NCBI GenBank assembly: GCA_022508465.1
Contig: JAFLVB010000003.1
Coordinates: forward strand, 1 to 56,552
Source of the DNA: Clostridiales bacterium
GTDB lineage: Bacteria; Bacillota; Clostridia; Christensenellales; Pumilibacteraceae
Length of the DNA: 56,552 nucleotides
Direction of reading: 5' to 3'
The position numbers and the translations under genes are program-made. The notes below the pieces were generated by a model. The model had not been told where the DNA came from. It was given only the letters and a program-made list of their open reading frames with translations, and searched no databases. The stretch's first letter is position 1. The number at the start of each line of letters is the position of its first letter. Below are positions 8,839 to 17,557 of the stretch, one piece after another.

Positions 8839-9075
8839 AAAAATTTCCTCCTAAAAAATCTTAAATTATTATATTTTACATCTAACTAACCTTCTTTGTG
8901 TAAAACTTTGATATAAAAAACTTAACACAATAAGGCATCATTGCAACTGATTTACTAAACGCATTTTAAATTTTGCCATTTTTAATCAAAAAGGCAAACC
9001 TACGGTATGATATTTTTCTTAATTAAAGACATTTCTGATTATCTATGCATACCTGGCATAACAATTTTACTTTAC
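8839..9075 (-). promoter_or_regulatory. Long 5' leader (about 237 nt) of the LRR operon
   Basis: The only strong minus-strand promoter (9082-9110) predicts transcription from about 9075, leaving some 237 untranslated bases before the ATG at 8838. A near-perfect hairpin lies inside (8972-8998, TTTGCC... / ...GGCAAA), but without a following U-run. No known riboswitch was recognised. Such a length is compatible with RNA-based control. Confidence 0.45.
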
Positions 9076-9081
9076 TTCACT

Positions 9082-9110
9082 ATTATATCATATAAAATCG
9101 CATTTGTCAA
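9082..9110 (-). promoter_or_regulatory. Promoter of the LRR operon
   Basis: Minus-strand TTGACA (9110-9105), 17 bp, TATAAT (9087-9082): a perfect consensus sigma-A promoter reading toward the membrane protein and LRR genes. Confidence 0.75.
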
Positions 9111-9214
9111 TAGCCATTTGACAGATAATGTAAAAATTTGTCACGTTACAAATACCCGCCTTTGCTGAGTGCGGGGACTAAGGTATACAAATAAAGTAGC
9201 GATATGCTCTTTTC

Positions 9215-9243
9215 TTGACATTTAAATTATATTATACTATAAT
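9215..9243 (+). promoter_or_regulatory. Promoter of the formate/nitrite transporter gene
   Basis: TTGACA (9215-9220), 17 bp, TATAAT (9238-9243): full consensus. The leader to the ATG at 9265 is about 15 bases and contains GGGAGG. Confidence 0.85.
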
Positions 9244-9264
9244 GGCACGTATTGGGAGGTGCGA

Positions 9265-9900
9265 ATGAAAAAGTTATGGGGACAACTGTCCGACGGTTTA
9301 ATAGCCGGCATTATGATTTCAATTGGCGGCTCGGTTTTTTTATCGTGCAATAGTGACAATATTTACATAGGAAAGTACGTCGGCGCTCTATTATTTTGCA
9401 TTGCACTTTATTGCATTTGCGTTAAAGGCTACTCGCTCTTTACCGGGAAAATCGGATACATAATAAGTAGCCACACCAAAACAGATTTTTCGGTGCTGCT
9501 GATTGGATTACTCGGCAACGCTATTGCAACGATAATACTTGGCTATGCCCTTGCGGCAGCCATTCCGAGTATAAAAGACGCCGCACTTGCCGTTTGTCAG
9601 CCAAAGCTAAGCCAACAGCTATGGCAAACGCTAATCAGAGGCATTATGTGCGGCATACTTATGTACCTTGCGGTGGATATTTATAAGGGACATAAATCTG
9701 TGCTCGGCATTATATTTTGTATACCCACCTTTATATTGTGCGGGTTTGAGCACTCCATAGCTAATACGTTTTACTTTGCAGCTTCGGGTATTGTGTCGCT
9801 ACAAGCTCTGTTGTTTATATTTATAGTCATCATCGGCAACGCCCTCGGAGCGTTTATAATCCCGCTACTAAAGTATACAAGGAAAGAAAAAAGCGAATAA
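9265..9900 (+). CDS. Formate/nitrite transporter (FNT) family channel
   Basis: A 211-residue membrane protein with about six helices. Family hallmarks are AGIMISIGG near the start, RGIMCGILMYLAV in the middle, and CGFEHSIANTFYFA followed by GNALGAFIIPLL at the end; these surround the central pore of FocA/NirC pentamers and include the conserved pore histidine. It moves small monovalent anions such as formate, nitrite, hydrosulfide or lactate; which one cannot be read here, though formate export would fit an anaerobic fermenter. I chose the ATG at 9265 because GGGAGG precedes it; an in-frame GTG at 9259 overlaps that site. It has its own consensus promoter, and the next gene has a separate one. 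Confidence 0.9.
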   Translation: MKKLWGQLSDGLIAGIMISIGGSVFLSCNSDNIYIGKYVGALLFCIALYCICVKGYSLFTGKIGYIISSHTKTDFSVLLIGLLGNAIATIILGYALAAAIPSIKDAALAVCQPKLSQQLWQTLIRGIMCGILMYLAVDIYKGHKSVLGIIFCIPTFILCGFEHSIANTFYFAASGIVSLQALLFIFIVIIGNALGAFIIPLLKYTRKEKSE

Positions 9901-9948
9901 ATTCATCCTGCAAGGAAAAAGAACGATTATTATTGTTTCATTTATAGA

Positions 9949-9978
9949 TTGACTTTTATTGAAACATTATGCTATAAG
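9949..9978 (+). promoter_or_regulatory. Promoter of the second fused ABC exporter
   Basis: TTGACT (9949-9954), 18 bp, TATAAG (9973-9978), about 30 bases before the ribosome binding site of the gene at 10015. Confidence 0.6.
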
Positions 9979-10014
9979 TCCTGAATCTTATATGCACATA
10001 AGAAAGGAGAAATT

Positions 10015-12927
10015 ATGCTTTCTGTAAAAAACCTGGTTAAAACCTACAATGTTAAGGGTGGCGCGGAGGTCAGAGCGCTTGACGATATCTCCGTATCCTT
10101 CCCCGAAACGGGACTTGTGTTCCTGCTCGGCAAATCGGGCTCGGGCAAGAGCACTCTTTTGAATGTCGCGGGAGGTTTAGATGAGCCCACGAGCGGCGAA
10201 GTCATTGTAATGGGCAAGTCAAGCAAGAGCTTCACAGACAGCGACTTCGATAGCTATCGCAACACGTTTGTCGGGTTCGTCTTTCAGGAGTACAACGTCT
10301 TAGACGAGTTCACCGTCGAGGAGAATGTCGCGCTCGCACTCGAACTCCAAAGCAAGACAAAAAGCCACGATAAAGTCATGCAAATTCTCGAAGAGGTCGA
10401 GCTTGGTGGCCTGGCAAAGCGCAAACCGAATACCCTCTCGGGAGGACAGAAACAACGAGTTGCGATTGCGCGGGCGCTCGTCAAAGACCCTCAAATCATC
10501 ATGGCAGACGAGCCCACGGGCGCACTCGATTCGGCGACGGGCAAGCAAGTGTTTGAACTACTGAAAAAGCTGTCAAAGACGCGGCTTGTCATCGTCGTGT
10601 CGCACGATAGAGAATTTGCCGAAGCGTACGGTGACAGAATCATCGAGCTTAAGGACGGCAAGATCATCTCGGACGTGAGCAGGGCGCATGGCAACGTCAC
10701 TACCGCCGAAAAGCAGGACGTAATTCTTGACGAGGCACTCTTTATTAAAATCCGCAACTTTCAATCGGGTGAAAATACATTTAAGGACTTCCTGCGCGCA
10801 AACGGATTGGAGACAGAGGCAACGGGCTTTGAAACCACCCCTCCCCAAGCAGTCAAAGAGTACGACGGCAAGCGAATTAATTTCATTCGCTCACGTCTGC
10901 CACTCAGAAAGGCGGTCAAAATCGGCGCGTCAAGCCTCAAACTCAAGCCCTTCCGTTTGGTGCTCACCATTCTTCTCTCCGTCATCTCCTTTATGCTGTT
11001 TGGCGTGATGTCTACGCTGATGCTCTTTGACGAGAGAGCGGTCATGGTCAACACCTTTATGACGAGCGAGTATTCATCCGTACTGCTCTCCAAGGGCTTT
11101 GAATATCGCGAGCAAAACGTTGCAAAGGGAAACGAGTGGATGGAAACTAACGTAAGAGATGCACGTATTTCCCATGCCGACGTCGCGTCCTTTGGCAATA
11201 GCGCTATAGGTGCGTACAGCTTAAGATCGAGCGTCGCAGTCAAAAATCTTTATATCAGCCAGAGAAGCGACTATTATTACCCCTCCCTCACCCTTGCAGG
11301 CGTACTCGAAAATAGCCACCCGCTGCGCAACTCTATCACCGGCACCTATCCCACAAACCCCAACGAAATCTGCGTAAGCTCGTATTTCCTCGAATGTTTG
11401 CAGCACGGGTCTTTCTATCCGATCGACGAGGACGGTAATCAGCAGAGTGAGGCGGAGAAAATAAATTCGGCACATGATCTTATAGGAAAACGGCTGCTTA
11501 TCGGAAATTCGAGCTTTAACGATATCTTTACGGTGACGGGCGTATTCGACAGCGGCATAATCCCCGAACGCTTTGCTAAGCTCAAAGTGGGAGGCGACGA
11601 AGATGATTTTATCTATTCAGCCCTGCTAAACAATTACAGGCGATACGTCGAAGAATCTTTGCACTCTCTCATTTTCATAGACGAGGGATTTTATGAAAAA
11701 TATTCATATAACAGGGACATCATATACAGCGACAACTATCTCATAGATAGCAACGGCTATTATGAAATGCCGCAAAGCGACTATTTCGATCGTGTCAATT
11801 ACGGTGACCGCTACGAATTATTTGACGAGACGGGAATCAACTGCGGAGCGTATATCGAAAGATTCCGCGCATATGAGGCTAACTCTACACCATCGCAAGC
11901 TGTCACCTTTCTCGTGAACAAAAGCGCGCTTGCCGAGAACGAAATTATCCCCTCACTCTCTGTCATTGATAACATTGTCGAGTTGCACTTCCAAAAGACA
12001 AGTCATAACGAGGAGGAAGAGCTTGCCTATCAGGCATATAAAGAGGCATCAAACCTTGTTAGATCCGGTTACGTCCAAGTCAAGAACGATATCGAGCCTT
12101 TTTGGTTTGATTCATCGGTGAGCTACCGCGAAGCAACCGAAGAAGAAATGGCAACTGCGCGGGAAGTGGTATTCGATTATTTAAAAAAAGTTCCGTTAGG
12201 CGTTTCGATGACGAACCCGATAACCCATCAGAGCTTCCGCTGTGACATTGTCGCCTACCACAGAGATAGTAGCGACAGCATTTATTGCTCGCAAAATCTG
12301 TACGACAGCGTGGAAATTTATCTTGCTCGCCGTGTCGAAACCAAGTACGTTATCCCCGACGACGCAACCTTTACGCTCGTACTCGTGCCCTTCTCCTCGC
12401 GTTCAGCGCTGGAGAAAATTGCAAAGAGCGACCGTGTCTTTGACCATAGTACCGACGTTGCATTTATGATACAAAACGAAGTGCGAGTGGACATTTGGGA
12501 GGTCTCTGAATTTATCAAGCTGCTCTCGAACATCTTTCTCTACGTAGGGCTCGGGCTTGCGCTGTTTGCTTGCGTTCTGCTCTTTAACCTCATTTCGGTG
12601 AGTATTACAAACAAGAAAAAGGAAATCGGCATTTTGCGCGCAGTCGGCGCACGCGGCATGGACGTGTTCAAGATTTTCTTCTCCGAAGCGGGAATTATAG
12701 TGGGGATTTGTGTAGCGCTTGCCATCATTGGCTCCATTGTATTGACCGTGATTCTCAATAAAGCTCTTCGCGAAATGATCATGCTGGAGGTGAGCCTGTT
12801 CGTATTCGGGCCGCTGTCCGTGCTGTTTATGCTCGCAATCGCGGTCGCTGTGGCGGTTGTTTCCACCTATCTGCCCGTAAACAACGCGGCAAAGAAAAAG
12901 CCCGTTGAAAGCATTCGAGCATTATGA
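10015..12927 (+). CDS. Fused ABC exporter, ATPase plus FtsX/MacB-type permease
   Basis: A 970-residue single-chain transporter with the same plan as the one at 451. The N-terminal ATPase has Walker A LLGKSGSGKSTLL, signature LSGGQKQRVAIARAL, Walker B IMADEPTGALDS and the H-loop in VVSHDREFA. After a linker come one membrane helix (about 305-330), a large extracytoplasmic domain, and three C-terminal helices around 835-960 with the KKKEIGILRAVGARG coupling-helix motif. RBS AAAGGAG precedes the ATG. The substrate is unknown. Codon choice is visibly GC-richer than the neighbouring FNT and LRR genes, suggesting a different history. No regulator or two-component pair is next to it, so regulation is not evident beyond its own promoter. 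Confidence 0.88.
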   Translation: MLSVKNLVKTYNVKGGAEVRALDDISVSFPETGLVFLLGKSGSGKSTLLNVAGGLDEPTSGEVIVMGKSSKSFTDSDFDSYRNTFVGFVFQEYNVLDEFTVEENVALALELQSKTKSHDKVMQILEEVELGGLAKRKPNTLSGGQKQRVAIARALVKDPQIIMADEPTGALDSATGKQVFELLKKLSKTRLVIVVSHDREFAEAYGDRIIELKDGKIISDVSRAHGNVTTAEKQDVILDEALFIKIRNFQSGENTFKDFLRANGLETEATGFETTPPQAVKEYDGKRINFIRSRLPLRKAVKIGASSLKLKPFRLVLTILLSVISFMLFGVMSTLMLFDERAVMVNTFMTSEYSSVLLSKGFEYREQNVAKGNEWMETNVRDARISHADVASFGNSAIGAYSLRSSVAVKNLYISQRSDYYYPSLTLAGVLENSHPLRNSITGTYPTNPNEICVSSYFLECLQHGSFYPIDEDGNQQSEAEKINSAHDLIGKRLLIGNSSFNDIFTVTGVFDSGIIPERFAKLKVGGDEDDFIYSALLNNYRRYVEESLHSLIFIDEGFYEKYSYNRDIIYSDNYLIDSNGYYEMPQSDYFDRVNYGDRYELFDETGINCGAYIERFRAYEANSTPSQAVTFLVNKSALAENEIIPSLSVIDNIVELHFQKTSHNEEEELAYQAYKEASNLVRSGYVQVKNDIEPFWFDSSVSYREATEEEMATAREVVFDYLKKVPLGVSMTNPITHQSFRCDIVAYHRDSSDSIYCSQNLYDSVEIYLARRVETKYVIPDDATFTLVLVPFSSRSALEKIAKSDRVFDHSTDVAFMIQNEVRVDIWEVSEFIKLLSNIFLYVGLGLALFACVLLFNLISVSITNKKKEIGILRAVGARGMDVFKIFFSEAGIIVGICVALAIIGSIVLTVILNKALREMIMLEVSLFVFGPLSVLFMLAIAVAVAVVSTYLPVNNAAKKKPVESIRAL

Positions 12928-13033
12928 TGTTAGACGCTATGTTGTTTATATTGATGTTATAATCGACAACACCATCGGCGCATTTATTGTACCACCCAAG
13001 GAAAATAATAATCAAATAGGTTTACCCCCACCA

Positions 13034-13109
13034 CTCGCTAACGCGAGAGCCTCCCCCTGCCCCTACGGGCATTGCCAAGTGCGTTATAAGTACACTTCGT
13101 TAGGGGGAG
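13034..13109. repeat. Branched palindromic intergenic element
   Basis: A compact set of nested inverted repeats: CTCGC/GCGAG (13034-13047), an outer stem CTCCCCCT/AGGGGGAG (13051-13058 with 13102-13109) enclosing TGCCC/GGGCA (13058-13071) and AAGTG/CACTT (13077-13097). It is cloverleaf-like and much GC-richer than its surroundings. It resembles REP/MITE-type dispersed elements; no coding capacity. Confidence 0.6.
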
Positions 13110-13150
13110 TCCTTTCTTTAATGTTATAGTTGCTCTTTAGCTACAAAAGA

Positions 13151-13186
13151 AAAAAGTTGCTACATTGTTGTAACAACTTATTTTTT
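13151..13186. repeat. AAGTTG...CAACTT hairpin, probable bidirectional terminator
   Basis: Stem AAGTTGCTACA / TGTAACAACTT (13154-13179, one C-A mismatch), with A6 before it and T6 shortly after it. One of at least four copies of this hairpin in the window (also 20572, 43474, 43556). Confidence 0.6.
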
Positions 13187-13223
13187 AAACACAAGGTTAA
13201 AAGTTTTTTTGGTTTTTTTACAG

Positions 13224-13346
13224 CCCCTCCGTCACTACGCTTCGCTCGTACTGCGTGGCGTTCGCTACGCTCGGCAGAGGACAGCTCCCCCTTTTCAGCT
13301 GAGGCACGGAGTGACGAACGCCATGAGCGAAGCGAATACACAGGGG
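13224..13346. repeat. Long imperfect inverted repeat (MITE-like)
   Basis: About 123 bp folding on itself: CCCCT/AGGGG ends (13224 and 13346), CGCTTCGCTC with GAGCGAAGCG (13238-13247, 13325-13334) and TGGCGTTCG with CGAACGCCA (13256-13264, 13315-13323). GC-rich and non-coding; apparent ORFs across it are by-products of the palindrome. A truncated relative (CCGTCACTACG core) appears near 43409. Confidence 0.65.
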
Positions 13347-13376
13347 ACGCCTTTATTAAAGGTTTAAAGTTTTTTG

Positions 13377-13402
13377 GTTACTTTTTTGCCTAAAAAAGTA
13401 AC
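13377..13402 (-). terminator. GTTAC(T)6 hairpin terminator of the DUF2207 gene
   Basis: Perfect stem GTTACTTTTTT / AAAAAAGTAAC with a GCCT loop, touching the stop codon of the DUF2207 gene. It continues on the minus strand into AAAAAACTTTAAA. The same module recurs at 39762, 43534 and 51900. Confidence 0.7.
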
Positions 13403-15270
13403 TATCTTCGGCCGCCACCGCCGCCACCAAAGCCGCCGCCGCCGAAGCCTCCTCCAAATCCACCGCCAAAGCCGCCTTTACCGCTAAACGACGACCCACT
13501 CGGACGCGAAATCATTGCCGAGGTAAAATGTCCAAACGACGAACGGAACATCGCGTTAAACAGCATAAAGTCAAAGAGAGTCGGACTATTGTAGTAACTC
13601 GGGGGAGGAACAGTGACTTCTTTAAACTTGTTCTCCCACTTGTCACTTACACCAAGCACATTGGCATAAGGCAGAATGTCGTAATAATACTGCGGATTGT
13701 CCTCGAGCATTGCCTCGAGCTTTTCTTTTTCGGCAGTTTCCAAAAAGGTTTTAAAGCCGGTTATCTCATTCATAAGCGACGCATAGTATTCGGTTTTGCG
13801 GCATATAAGTCCCGAGACAAAACCGACAAGCGTAAGCCCTGCATAGATAACCATTTTAGCGTAAAACGGTAAAATTCCGCCAAGCACAAAGTACGATGCG
13901 ACGAGCGACGCTACAATCGCGATTACCGCTGCGCCGACACATGTTAGCAGCATCTTGTTTTGAGATAGTTTGTGCTTATAATTAAACACATATCGTCCAA
14001 ACAAAAATCCGATAACAATAAACACCACCATAATGGCAATCGGGATAAAAATGTCAAATATTATACTGGGGTTAAGCCTTATCGCCGCAAACGCGGTCAC
14101 CCCGGCAGCAACTATTCCACTTAGTACTGCCATAAGCACCGAAATACTCTTTGCCTTTTTCTCATACAGCTTGCCGCTATAATCGCGATGGATCTCCGAA
14201 GTCGCAATGGTAATATCGTTATAAAACGTATTTTGGAGCTGCTTTGTCGACACCCTATCCCCTTTTTTGAACAAGCCTCTAAAAATAGTCTTTTGATGCT
14301 TTGGAGCAGACGAATCAAGCTCACCCGTCTTTACGAGTACATCGCCATTGCCTTCGAGCCTAATTAATCCCTTGGAGGCAAAGTAAAAAATCATTGCCGT
14401 AATATCTTTGGGCTCGCAGTTATTGTCAATCAAAAATCCCATCTGCGCAGGATCCAACTCGACACCTTTGTCGTGAGGCGGGTTGGCGTTAAGCACAGGG
14501 AATACATTCCTGTCCTTTATTACAAGCAACTTGACACATACGCTGATAGCCACAAGCGCCAAAATCGCAAGTATGCTCAGTAGTCCAACAAGACTGAAAT
14601 TGACGTTAAAAGTCCTGCCCATCTCGGCATCTACGGTAACACCGTTAAATGGAGCAAGATAGTCTATATCCATAGTGAGCGTTTTGCCGTCTATCTGATA
14701 GTTGTCGGTAGCGCTTGTCGTGCCGTAACGTCCCGTATAAACTCTTATGTCCTTAATCTCGAACGGGAAAGTCATAGTTACATTGACGTCGCTTTGAGAC
14801 GTGTCCCAGCCAAACGGCACAATATTCATATAGTAGTTGGTGCTACCTATTGTGCGGACGGGCGGAACGATTTTGTATCTGATTATATAAGTTTGCTCCG
14901 ACCCCGCTCCGTATTTATATGAGTAGTCCTCGCCGGTATAAATGCCTATAAAGTTAGTTTCTGACGTGACATAATAGACATCGCCTTCTACGGTAATACC
15001 ACTATACTGCTCACCGCTGTTTGTGGGTAACCACCTAATAATTCCGCTACTGCGCTCAAGAAACTTGACCGTCAACCTTTCCTCAACGGTTGCCGTGTGG
15101 TCGTCCGAGACCGTTATCGAGTAGTCGGCGCCTACAATTTTGTAGCCGTTGTCCACCTGAAAATCGTAATATATATCCTCATCGGAACCAAACGGAAACA
15201 ACGACAAAATGATTGTCAGTCCTGCAAAGACGACAACCATTGCCACAATTACGCTTACTATCTTCTTCAT
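13402..15270 (-). CDS. DUF2207 membrane protein with glycine-rich tail
   Basis: A 622-residue protein with an N-terminal signal/anchor helix, an extracytoplasmic beta-rich DUF2207 domain (about 35-215, with ITVSDDHTATVEERLTVKF), a membrane helix (about 230-250), a cytoplasmic segment, further helices at about 380-475, and a C-terminal tail of GGFGGG repeats ending GGRR. The tail makes it look extended and flexible. It overlaps the upstream lemA gene by one base (TAATG), so the two are translated together; this pair is widespread in Bacillota but its function is not established. Some links to envelope stress or membrane-protein quality control are proposed for LemA; here that is inference. The terminator abuts the stop codon. 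Confidence 0.82.
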   Translation of the reverse strand: MKKIVSVIVAMVVVFAGLTIILSLFPFGSDEDIYYDFQVDNGYKIVGADYSITVSDDHTATVEERLTVKFLERSSGIIRWLPTNSGEQYSGITVEGDVYYVTSETNFIGIYTGEDYSYKYGAGSEQTYIIRYKIVPPVRTIGSTNYYMNIVPFGWDTSQSDVNVTMTFPFEIKDIRVYTGRYGTTSATDNYQIDGKTLTMDIDYLAPFNGVTVDAEMGRTFNVNFSLVGLLSILAILALVAISVCVKLLVIKDRNVFPVLNANPPHDKGVELDPAQMGFLIDNNCEPKDITAMIFYFASKGLIRLEGNGDVLVKTGELDSSAPKHQKTIFRGLFKKGDRVSTKQLQNTFYNDITIATSEIHRDYSGKLYEKKAKSISVLMAVLSGIVAAGVTAFAAIRLNPSIIFDIFIPIAIMVVFIVIGFLFGRYVFNYKHKLSQNKMLLTCVGAAVIAIVASLVASYFVLGGILPFYAKMVIYAGLTLVGFVSGLICRKTEYYASLMNEITGFKTFLETAEKEKLEAMLEDNPQYYYDILPYANVLGVSDKWENKFKEVTVPPPSYYNSPTLFDFMLFNAMFRSSFGHFTSAMISRPSGSSFSGKGGFGGGFGGGFGGGGFGGGGGGRR

Positions 15271-15854
15271 TAAAACTTAACCTGTACGTTTTGTCTTTCG
15301 CTCGCGTCCGCCTCGAAGTACGGCTTTTTGGTGAGCTTCATAGAGTTAGCTATGATGCTGGACGGGAAGAACATAATCTTGTTGTTGAATTGCTTAACGG
15401 TAGCATTGTAATACTTACGGTGTTGAGCAATATCGTTCTCGATAGATGTGAGCTGGCTTTGCAGCATAGAAAACTGCTGGTTAGCTTTAAGATCGGGATA
15501 TGCCTCTTTGAGTGCGAACAACGATTTAAGCGTGCCGGTAAGAGCGTTTTCGGCAGCGATCTTTTCTTCTGCCGTAGTAGCGCTCATAGCCTTGTTGCGC
15601 GCCTCGATAACTTTGGTAAAAGTGCCTTGCTCGTGAGCAGCATAGCCTTTGACCGTCTCAACAAGATTGGGGATAAGGTCCCACCTCTTTTTAAGGTAAA
15701 CGTCTATTGTCGAAAATCCTTCTTCGACGTTATTTTGCAGGGCTACAAGCGAGTTACGCGTCGAAATTGCCCAAATAATAATGCCGACAACAAGGACAAT
15801 AACTACTATGACTATGAGCCAAACTGCCCATGATGCGATAGATAACAAATTCAT
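15270..15854 (-). CDS. lemA: LemA family membrane protein
   Basis: A 194-residue protein with one N-terminal membrane helix (about 10-32) and a helical cytoplasmic-type domain typical of LemA: NSLVALQNNVEEGFSTIDV, KKRWDLIPNLVETVKGYAAHE, ARNKAM, and the final FFPSSIIANSM. Length matches the family (about 185-200). The ATG at 15854 is chosen because GGAGG lies just upstream; a six-codon extension overlaps that site. It is the first gene of a two-gene operon with the DUF2207 protein and has a consensus promoter. Biochemical role is unknown for the family. Confidence 0.9.
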   Translation of the reverse strand: MNLLSIASWAVWLIVIVVIVLVVGIIIWAISTRNSLVALQNNVEEGFSTIDVYLKKRWDLIPNLVETVKGYAAHEQGTFTKVIEARNKAMSATTAEEKIAAENALTGTLKSLFALKEAYPDLKANQQFSMLQSQLTSIENDIAQHRKYYNATVKQFNNKIMFFPSSIIANSMKLTKKPYFEADASERQNVQVKF

Positions 15855-15883
15855 ATCTATACCTCCATACAAATATTGTAAAA

Positions 15884-15912
15884 ATTATACCACCGTTTTA
15901 TAGGTTTGTCAA
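15884..15912 (-). promoter_or_regulatory. Promoter of the lemA-DUF2207 operon
   Basis: Minus-strand TTGACA (15912-15907), 17 bp, TATAAT (15889-15884): a perfect consensus, about 30 bases before the lemA ATG. Confidence 0.85.
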
Positions 15913-16019
15913 TACCTTTTTGTGCCAATCGACAGTTGTAATATACATCTCTCGGTGGAGACAAATATACTTTTTACCCCAAAAGAATTAAATATTCAAA
16001 TTTCGCTAAAAATTCAAGT

Positions 16020-16049
16020 TTGAATTAAGTTTTTATGGTATACTATATA
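16020..16049 (+). promoter_or_regulatory. Probable promoter of the htrA-like gene
   Basis: TTGAAT (16020-16025), 18 bp, TATATA (16044-16049). Divergent from the lemA promoter. Moderate match only. Confidence 0.45.
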
Positions 16050-16125
16050 TGCAAGGTCTTAATCTCTGGCAAGATCGTTTGCGCTTAAATCCAAAACTTA
16101 TCTATTACATATAAAGGAGTATACA

Positions 16126-17388
16126 ATGAAATTTAAAGGAGTAATTTTAAGCCTATTGCTTGTGCTTACGCTCGTGTTTGCCGTAGGCTGCGAATCGGCT
16201 TACGACATTGCTGTAAGAAACGGCTTTGTCGGATCGGAGCAGGAATGGCTGCAATCATTACAAGGTACAAACGGCGCCGACGGAGCGGATGTCACCATAA
16301 ATGACATTTACACTAAGGCGGTGGAAAGCGGTTTTGAGGGCAGCTATCTCGACTTTTTAAAAGAATATATGACGTTTACAGAGGCGCCCGACAATTCGGC
16401 GGCAATTTCAAAAGGACTGCAAAGCGCGGTCTTAGTGTATTGCAAGTTTTACAAAAACACCGGCTTTTGGAACGTTAGCGACGACGACGAGTTTGCTCAA
16501 GCGGGCGCGGGCGTTATATATAGACTCAACAAGGAACAAGGCAGCGCGTACATAATGACCAACTACCACGTCGTATACAGTTCTGACAGCAATGTCAAAA
16601 ATAAAATCTCGAACGAAATAACAGTCACCCCGTACGGTGGTGAGCCTATAAACGTGACATATGTGGGCGGCTCTGCCACTTACGATATAGCGGTGCTTAA
16701 AGCCGAAAACGAATATTTTTCTTCCGACGTACCAACCGCAGTAACTGTGGCAACCCCTAACGACATATCGGTAGGTCAAACGGTAATTGCAATCGGTAAC
16801 CCTGCGGGTAGAGGAATTTCGGCAACACAGGGCATTATCAGCGTCGATTCGGAGTACATAACTATGAGCGCAATTGACAACGCTTCCGATTACGTTACAA
16901 TGCGCGTTATGCGAATCGACGCGGCGGTCAACTCGGGCAACAGCGGCGGCGGACTGTTTGACGCGAGCGGTAATCTCATTGGAATTGTCAATGCCAAGAC
17001 GTCGGACACCTCTATCGAAAATATGGCATATGCTATCCCCTCGTCCATTGCCACAGCGGTAGCCGACAATATATTAAAAAATAACGGCACGTTTAAAAAA
17101 GGCACAGTCGGTATAACAATTAAGGCCCAAAACTCCAAGGGGTATATCGGCAGCGACGGACTTATCAAGATTGAAGAAACGGTAGTTATCGAAGATGCTA
17201 CCGGCGGAGCAAAAGGTAAGTTGTATAAAGGCGATATAATTTTATCTGTCAACCTTGACCACGAAGTAATTGTTACAAGGCAGTTCCACGCTATCGACCC
17301 GTTGCTTAGTTCCGCCCCCGGCGACACCGTAACATTTAAAGTGCTAAGAGGTGGCGAAGAAGTCACAGTAGAAGTTGTTTGCTCATAA
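16126..17388 (+). CDS. Lipoprotein-anchored HtrA/DegP-type serine protease
   Basis: A 420-residue S1C protease. The N-terminus is a lipoprotein signal with lipobox FAVGC (Cys22) rather than the usual HtrA transmembrane anchor. It is followed by a YDIAVRNGFVGSEQEWL segment and a short collagen-like GTNGADGAD stretch. The protease domain (about 100-310) shows the triad His in NYHVV, Asp in TYDIAVL and Ser in NSGNSGGGLF. A PDZ domain (about 325-420) follows. It likely degrades or refolds misfolded exported proteins at the outer membrane face. RBS AAGGAG. Single-gene unit ended by a strong terminator. Confidence 0.9.
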   Translation: MKFKGVILSLLLVLTLVFAVGCESAYDIAVRNGFVGSEQEWLQSLQGTNGADGADVTINDIYTKAVESGFEGSYLDFLKEYMTFTEAPDNSAAISKGLQSAVLVYCKFYKNTGFWNVSDDDEFAQAGAGVIYRLNKEQGSAYIMTNYHVVYSSDSNVKNKISNEITVTPYGGEPINVTYVGGSATYDIAVLKAENEYFSSDVPTAVTVATPNDISVGQTVIAIGNPAGRGISATQGIISVDSEYITMSAIDNASDYVTMRVMRIDAAVNSGNSGGGLFDASGNLIGIVNAKTSDTSIENMAYAIPSSIATAVADNILKNNGTFKKGTVGITIKAQNSKGYIGSDGLIKIEETVVIEDATGGAKGKLYKGDIILSVNLDHEVIVTRQFHAIDPLLSSAPGDTVTFKVLRGGEEVTVEVVCS

Positions 17389-17414
17389 TAGTTGATTGTT
17401 TACAAAACCATTAC

Positions 17415-17442
17415 CCGCGAGAAAAATATCTCGCGGTTTTTT
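17415..17442 (+). terminator. Terminator of the htrA-like gene
   Basis: 8-bp stem CCGCGAGA / TCTCGCGG (17415-17422 with 17429-17436) followed by six T. Confidence 0.9.
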
Positions 17443-17495
17443 GCCCCCCCATTTTTCACTTAATAATTATTTTATAATAATATTGTTAAAAGCAC

Positions 17496-17524
17496 TTGAC
17501 AAATTATAACATTTAGAGTAATAT
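17496..17524 (+). promoter_or_regulatory. Promoter of the zinc-ribbon membrane protein
   Basis: TTGACA (17496-17501), 17 bp, TAATAT (17519-17524), about 30 bases ahead of the ATG. Confidence 0.75.
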
Positions 17525-17557
17525 ATAAGCAACAAATACTTACACGGAGGACAAAAA

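Noticed and set aside
9265-12927. One operon of FNT channel and ABC exporter
   Set aside because: The ABC gene has its own TTGACT-TATAAG promoter, a 114-bp gap separates them and codon composition differs.
12905-13393. Short plus-strand ORFs in the spacer after the second ABC exporter
   Set aside because: They lie in palindromic repeats, have repeat-derived low-complexity sequence and lack ribosome binding sites.
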